From NCBI GenBank assembly GCA_965277855.1, contig OZ255847.1:3286001-3350000 (forward strand): a stretch of 64,000 nucleotides of DNA, in the 5' to 3' direction. Under the pieces are notes generated by a model. The model was not told the origin of the DNA. It saw nothing but the letters and a program-made list of their open reading frames with translations, and did no database searches. Each line of letters starts with the position of its first letter. Position 1 is the stretch's first letter. Made by a program: the position numbers and the translations under genes. Below are positions 61,162-64,000 of the stretch, in pieces. Source of the stretch: Bog-105 sp965277855. Lineage in GTDB: Bacteria; Acidobacteriota; Terriglobia; Bryobacterales; Bryobacteraceae.

Positions 61162-61179
61162 CACCACCTTGGGGTGGTG
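61162..61179 (-). terminator. Hairpin after the DUF6629-like gene
   Basis: CACCACC and GGTGGTG pair around a four-base loop, 12 bases after the stop of the gene at 61192-61854, and are followed on the minus strand by CTTTCCT. It is a plausible but T-poor terminator between that gene and ilvE. Confidence 0.45.
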
Positions 61180-61191
61180 GCTGTTCTGCGC

Positions 61192-61854
61192 TTAGACAGC
61201 TCCGGCATAGACGAAGGGTCTCTGACCGCTGCTCTTCCAGAAGTACGCCAGAATAATCACGCTTGCGACCGCCGCATAGGCGCACCACAATGAAGTAAAC
61301 GCGTATCTCCGAAACGCCATCACCGTCAGCAGGATAATCAAATTCGCCGTGCCGAAGATGACCATGTCCCTCTCTCTTGAGAAAAACAGCGATCCGCAGG
61401 TGGCGATCACATACAAAATTGCCACCGCCGTATTGTCCGTCGCTGCATTGATATACACGATGCTGTTCCGCTCAATCGATACCTGCAGCGGATACGCAGT
61501 CAGCGCCCACAAAATATAGAGCGCCGTTAAGCTTCCGACTACCAGAAAGGGCAGCATCCGCCTGCGGCACCTTACATCGGGCTCGAACAGCAGCACGCTC
61601 AACGGCAGCAGGAATGGCAGCAACCCTTGCGCATACAGCATAAAGGCAGCCGCCATGTCGTGCGTTACCACAGGTGACAGCAGTCCATCTAACCCGAGCC
61701 AGACGAATCCCTCGGTGAACTGATGAATCGCAAAGAGCATGGGTAGCGACGCAAACAACAGTTCGCGCCTGTGCTTCACCTTCGTCAAAGTCACCACCCC
61801 GAGTGTTCCCAGAATCCCGCTACCCACGAAGTTCGCTGTCGCTGAGAAGCACAT
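61192..61854 (-). CDS. Multi-pass membrane protein, DUF6629-like
   Basis: A 220-residue protein with six or seven membrane helices. The start MCFSATANFVGSGIL and the following FAIHQFTEGFVWLGL match a bacterial family recalled as DUF6629, whose function is unknown. GAGAGAGAT lies just before the ATG. It follows an SDR gene by 27 bases on the same strand and may be co-transcribed with it. Confidence 0.72.
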   Translation of the reverse strand: MCFSATANFVGSGILGTLGVVTLTKVKHRRELLFASLPMLFAIHQFTEGFVWLGLDGLLSPVVTHDMAAAFMLYAQGLLPFLLPLSVLLFEPDVRCRRRMLPFLVVGSLTALYILWALTAYPLQVSIERNSIVYINAATDNTAVAILYVIATCGSLFFSRERDMVIFGTANLIILLTVMAFRRYAFTSLWCAYAAVASVIILAYFWKSSGQRPFVYAGAV

Positions 61855-61881
61855 CTATCTCTCTCACCGCGGATCGGAGAT

Positions 61882-62631
61882 TTACGACTTTCGTTTAACC
61901 GTCAAAGACGCGAACGCCTGGCTGACCGGCATGATCTGCATGGTGTTGATATTCACGTGCGCCGGGCGTGTGGCCACCCAATGAATCGCGTCCGCGATAT
62001 CGTCGGCTGTCAGCGCGTGCGTTCCTTCGTATACCGCCGCCGCCTTTTTCGCGTCGCCCTTAAACCGCACCTGTGAAAATTCTGTTCCCCCGGCCAGCCC
62101 CGGCTGGATGTCCGTCACCCGAATCGGTGTCCCGACCAGGTCCGCCCGCAGATTTAAGCTGAATTGGTGTACGAACGCCTTCGCCGCGCCGTACACGTTT
62201 CCCCCTGGATAAGGCCATTCCGCCGCTGTCGAGCCGATGTTGATGATGTCGCCACGTCCGCGCTCAATCATCCCCGGCAGCAGCAGTCGCGTCGTGTACA
62301 TCAGTCCTCTTACGTTGCTATCCACCATCGCGTCCCAATCGTCCAGCTTCGCCGTCTGTGCCGGATCGAGCCCGATGGCTCCGCCGGCATTATTGACCAG
62401 CACGTCTACTTCTGCCCACTCTCCCGCTAAAGCCCCGATCGCTTTCTCCGCCTCATCCCGTTTCCCCACATCGAAAATGAGTGGATGAAATGCCTCGCCC
62501 AGTTCGCTCTTCAGTTTCTCCAGACGATCCCGCCGGCGTCCGGTCCCAACCACCTTGGCGCCATCCGCCAAAAACTTGCGCGCTGTAGCTTCCCCAAATC
62601 CCGATGTAGTACCCGTAACGAAAACGATCAT
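61882..62631 (-). CDS. YdfG-like short-chain dehydrogenase
   Basis: A 249-residue NADP-dependent SDR close to E. coli YdfG, which oxidises L-allo-threonine and 3-hydroxy acids. Motifs are VTGTTSGFGEATA, the NADP-type TGRRRDRL, VLVNNAGGAIG and the Ser-Tyr-Lys set in NIGSTAAEW and VYGAAKAF. The C-terminus has IRVTDIQPGLAGGTEFSQVRF. Length is typical. Confidence 0.9.
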   Translation of the reverse strand: MIVFVTGTTSGFGEATARKFLADGAKVVGTGRRRDRLEKLKSELGEAFHPLIFDVGKRDEAEKAIGALAGEWAEVDVLVNNAGGAIGLDPAQTAKLDDWDAMVDSNVRGLMYTTRLLLPGMIERGRGDIINIGSTAAEWPYPGGNVYGAAKAFVHQFSLNLRADLVGTPIRVTDIQPGLAGGTEFSQVRFKGDAKKAAAVYEGTHALTADDIADAIHWVATRPAHVNINTMQIMPVSQAFASLTVKRKS

Positions 62632-62654
62632 CTCTTCAGCATAGATTCGCTGTA

Positions 62655-63674
62655 TCAGATGCCGCGTTGCGGACGGTAGCCCGGACGGGCGCGGACCTTG
62701 TATTTGCGCATCGCTTCGTCGGTAAGTTCGATGTGGATTTTGCGAAAACCTTCGTTCGCATTCGGTTGCGGATAGTACGTCACCACATAGCTGTTGCCGA
62801 GATCCTCGCGAATCGACTCGAACGCTTCGACCTGCTTTTGCCAGGTTTTCGCGAAGTAAGTCTTGCCGCCGGTGTTGGTGGAGATGCGCTTGAAGATGGT
62901 GCTCGATATGGGATCTTTGTTCACTTCGTTCGTCGAAATGACATAGATTGGAATGCCTTCGTCTTCTGCCACCGCGCGCACATCGTCCGGCGCAACCATG
63001 CTGGCGTTGTCCGGGCCATTGGAGAACACGATGACGACTTTCCTCCCTGAGACCTTGGCGGCATCGCGCAGAGTCAACAGCAAGCAGTTGTAGAGAGCCG
63101 AATCGTCACCGGCAACGGCTTTGCGCAATCCGGAGATGGCGCTAGTGCGATCCCGATCGAGCGGCACGGCGCGGTTCAGATTGCGGCTATAGGTATAAAC
63201 TGCCACCGAATCCGCACGGTCGAGGCCGCGAATAAAGTCGGCAATCGCATCGGAGGCGTAGACGAAGCCGCGATACATGTAATTGCTGGTGTCAAACAAG
63301 ACGAAGACATTCGCGCCCGCGGCGTTGGAGCGAAGATCTACGGCGTTACCGCTGGGCAGGCTAGCGGACTCAGCAGCCGCCGGCGCGTTACGCATGGCCC
63401 GCAGATCGCCATTCTCGAGCACCTGCATCGGGGCGTGGTTTCCTTCGGCAAAGGTATTCAGTTTTTCGCCGATGTCGTCTTCGTACACCTTGAAATCTTT
63501 CGGTTTCAGGCCGTTCACGTATTTGCCCTTGTTATCCACTACGGTAAAGCTGAGCACCACGAGGTCGACTTTGACGTGGAAGGTGGTCTGATCGCCCTGA
63601 TCGGCGCGCATCCAAAGACTAGCGCCCAAGACAGCTAGGGTAAGCAGAGCGGTAACGCGAAAAGGTTTGGTCAT
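62655..63674 (-). CDS. VWFA-related exported protein (acidobacterial type)
   Basis: A 339-residue exported protein with a von Willebrand factor A domain. After the signal peptide (about 1-23) comes a segment typical of the acidobacterial VWFA-related family (VVLSFTVVDNKGKYVNGLKPKDFKV in parts, then EDDIGEKLNTF). The VWA domain begins VFVLFDTSNYMYRGF, where the metal-site DxSxS is altered to DTSNY, and continues to about 325. I start at ATG 63674, which gives the signal peptide; the frame is open to 63824. The start overlaps the stop of the preceding gene. Role unknown. Confidence 0.85.
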   Translation of the reverse strand: MTKPFRVTALLTLAVLGASLWMRADQGDQTTFHVKVDLVVLSFTVVDNKGKYVNGLKPKDFKVYEDDIGEKLNTFAEGNHAPMQVLENGDLRAMRNAPAAAESASLPSGNAVDLRSNAAGANVFVLFDTSNYMYRGFVYASDAIADFIRGLDRADSVAVYTYSRNLNRAVPLDRDRTSAISGLRKAVAGDDSALYNCLLLTLRDAAKVSGRKVVIVFSNGPDNASMVAPDDVRAVAEDEGIPIYVISTNEVNKDPISSTIFKRISTNTGGKTYFAKTWQKQVEAFESIREDLGNSYVVTYYPQPNANEGFRKIHIELTDEAMRKYKVRARPGYRPQRGI

Positions 63675-63679
63675 CAGGC

Positions 63680-64000
63680 TTATTCGTTCTCCGGTTTGGC
63701 CATGGAAAGCGCAGGATTTTGATGTTCGCGAACTTCTTTTCCGACAGTGTGTAAAGACCGCAGAATGGCGGGCCAGTCTTCCAGGTGAGTGGCGAAGATA
63801 TTTTCGATGGCGGAGCGGTTCCACTCTGGAATATAGGCATCCAGACTATGCACGGGTACTCCGGCTTCGTCCGCTAGCGCGGCGTAATAGAGATTGTTCG
63901 ATTCCCAGCTCTCGGCGAGGATGCGGCTTGAGTAGCCCATTAACGTCGGGAAGGTGCGCAGGTAAAGCAGCCCGGGCCGGTAGGAATGGGTCAAAGTGGG
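63680..64000 (-). CDS. Unknown protein, C-terminal 106 residues (continues past window end)
   Basis: The frame is open to the window edge, so only the C-terminus is seen. It is mixed helix and polar loop (LLYLRTFPTLMGYSSRILAE, WNRSAIENIFATHLEDW). I do not recognise a family. Its stop lies just inside the VWA gene's start region, so both genes belong to one transcript. Confidence 0.6.
   Translation of the reverse strand, partial: PTLTHSYRPGLLYLRTFPTLMGYSSRILAESWESNNLYYAALADEAGVPVHSLDAYIPEWNRSAIENIFATHLEDWPAILRSLHTVGKEVREHQNPALSMAKPENE

Noticed and set aside
1..64000. Insertion sequences, integrases or prophage genes that would explain the island at 44-59 kb
   Set aside because: No transposase, integrase or phage structural motif was seen in any frame, and no flanking direct repeats were recognised by eye at the island edges.

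Overview
The window reads as a chromosomal segment of an Acidobacteriota bacterium, possibly of the Solibacter/Bryobacter group. This is inferred from family content: a VWFA-related protein of the acidobacterial type, Tat-exported Gfo/Idh and TIM-barrel proteins, a TIGR03118-type relic, a histone H1-like lysine-rich protein, and core genes in typical Gram-negative form. Coding density is high, with many 1-4 bp stop/start overlaps. There is one tRNA (Arg-ACG). I see no CRISPR array, rRNA, transposase or prophage.

Layout. 1-6 kb: the end of an LptF/LptG permease, tRNA-Arg, a REC-GGDEF protein, clpP, an antitoxin followed by a collapsed PIN toxin, an MltD-like lytic transglycosylase and a histone-like protein. 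6-19 kb: a HipA-like kinase, LysR-thiO, leuABCD, scpA-scpB-rluB, a CoA-binding protein, an SH3 protein, an MlaF-like ATPase and mobA. 19-24 kb: an AMIN amidase, a frameshifted metallopeptidase operon with a 5'-nucleotidase, and a hen1 5' half butted against a second truncated gene. 24-33 kb: lepA, ribH-nusB, a Tat fucosidase, a GH57/DUF3536 hydrolase, a soluble histidine kinase and aroA. 33-40 kb: a HigBA pair with a readable promoter/operator, an exported hydrolase, and an exported oxidation cluster (TIM-barrel isomerase, Gfo/Idh, dihaem cytochrome c, PQQ dehydrogenase). 41-44 kb: a GC-rich three-gene insert (DUF899, regulator, beta-propeller).

44-59 kb is the accessory island. It starts with rtcA, a relic of the last 25 codons of rtcB, and an rtcR that lacks its sensor domain and is frameshifted: together they look like one deletion across a divergent rtcR/rtcBA locus. 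A WYL regulator, a CbxX-type AAA+ ATPase with a 15-codon upstream ORF, and a small membrane protein follow. Then, on the minus strand, a continuous array runs PIN toxin/antitoxin, JetA, JetB, JetC, JetD (a Wadjet-type SMC anti-plasmid system) and two RlaP-like nucleotidyltransferases, the last one frameshifted. A second, divergent VapBC pair shares the promoter region.

59-64 kb: a MetE-like methyltransferase, ilvE with a hairpin that covers its Shine-Dalgarno sequence, a DUF6629-like membrane protein, an SDR, a VWA protein and a partial unknown gene.

The strongest observations are (i) the Wadjet operon with a toxin-antitoxin pair at its head and RlaP-like enzymes at its tail, and (ii) repeated decay of RNA-repair genes (hen1, rtcB, rtcR, one rlaP) while rtcA and the other rlaP stay open. 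Functions are inferred from recalled family motifs; no search was run.
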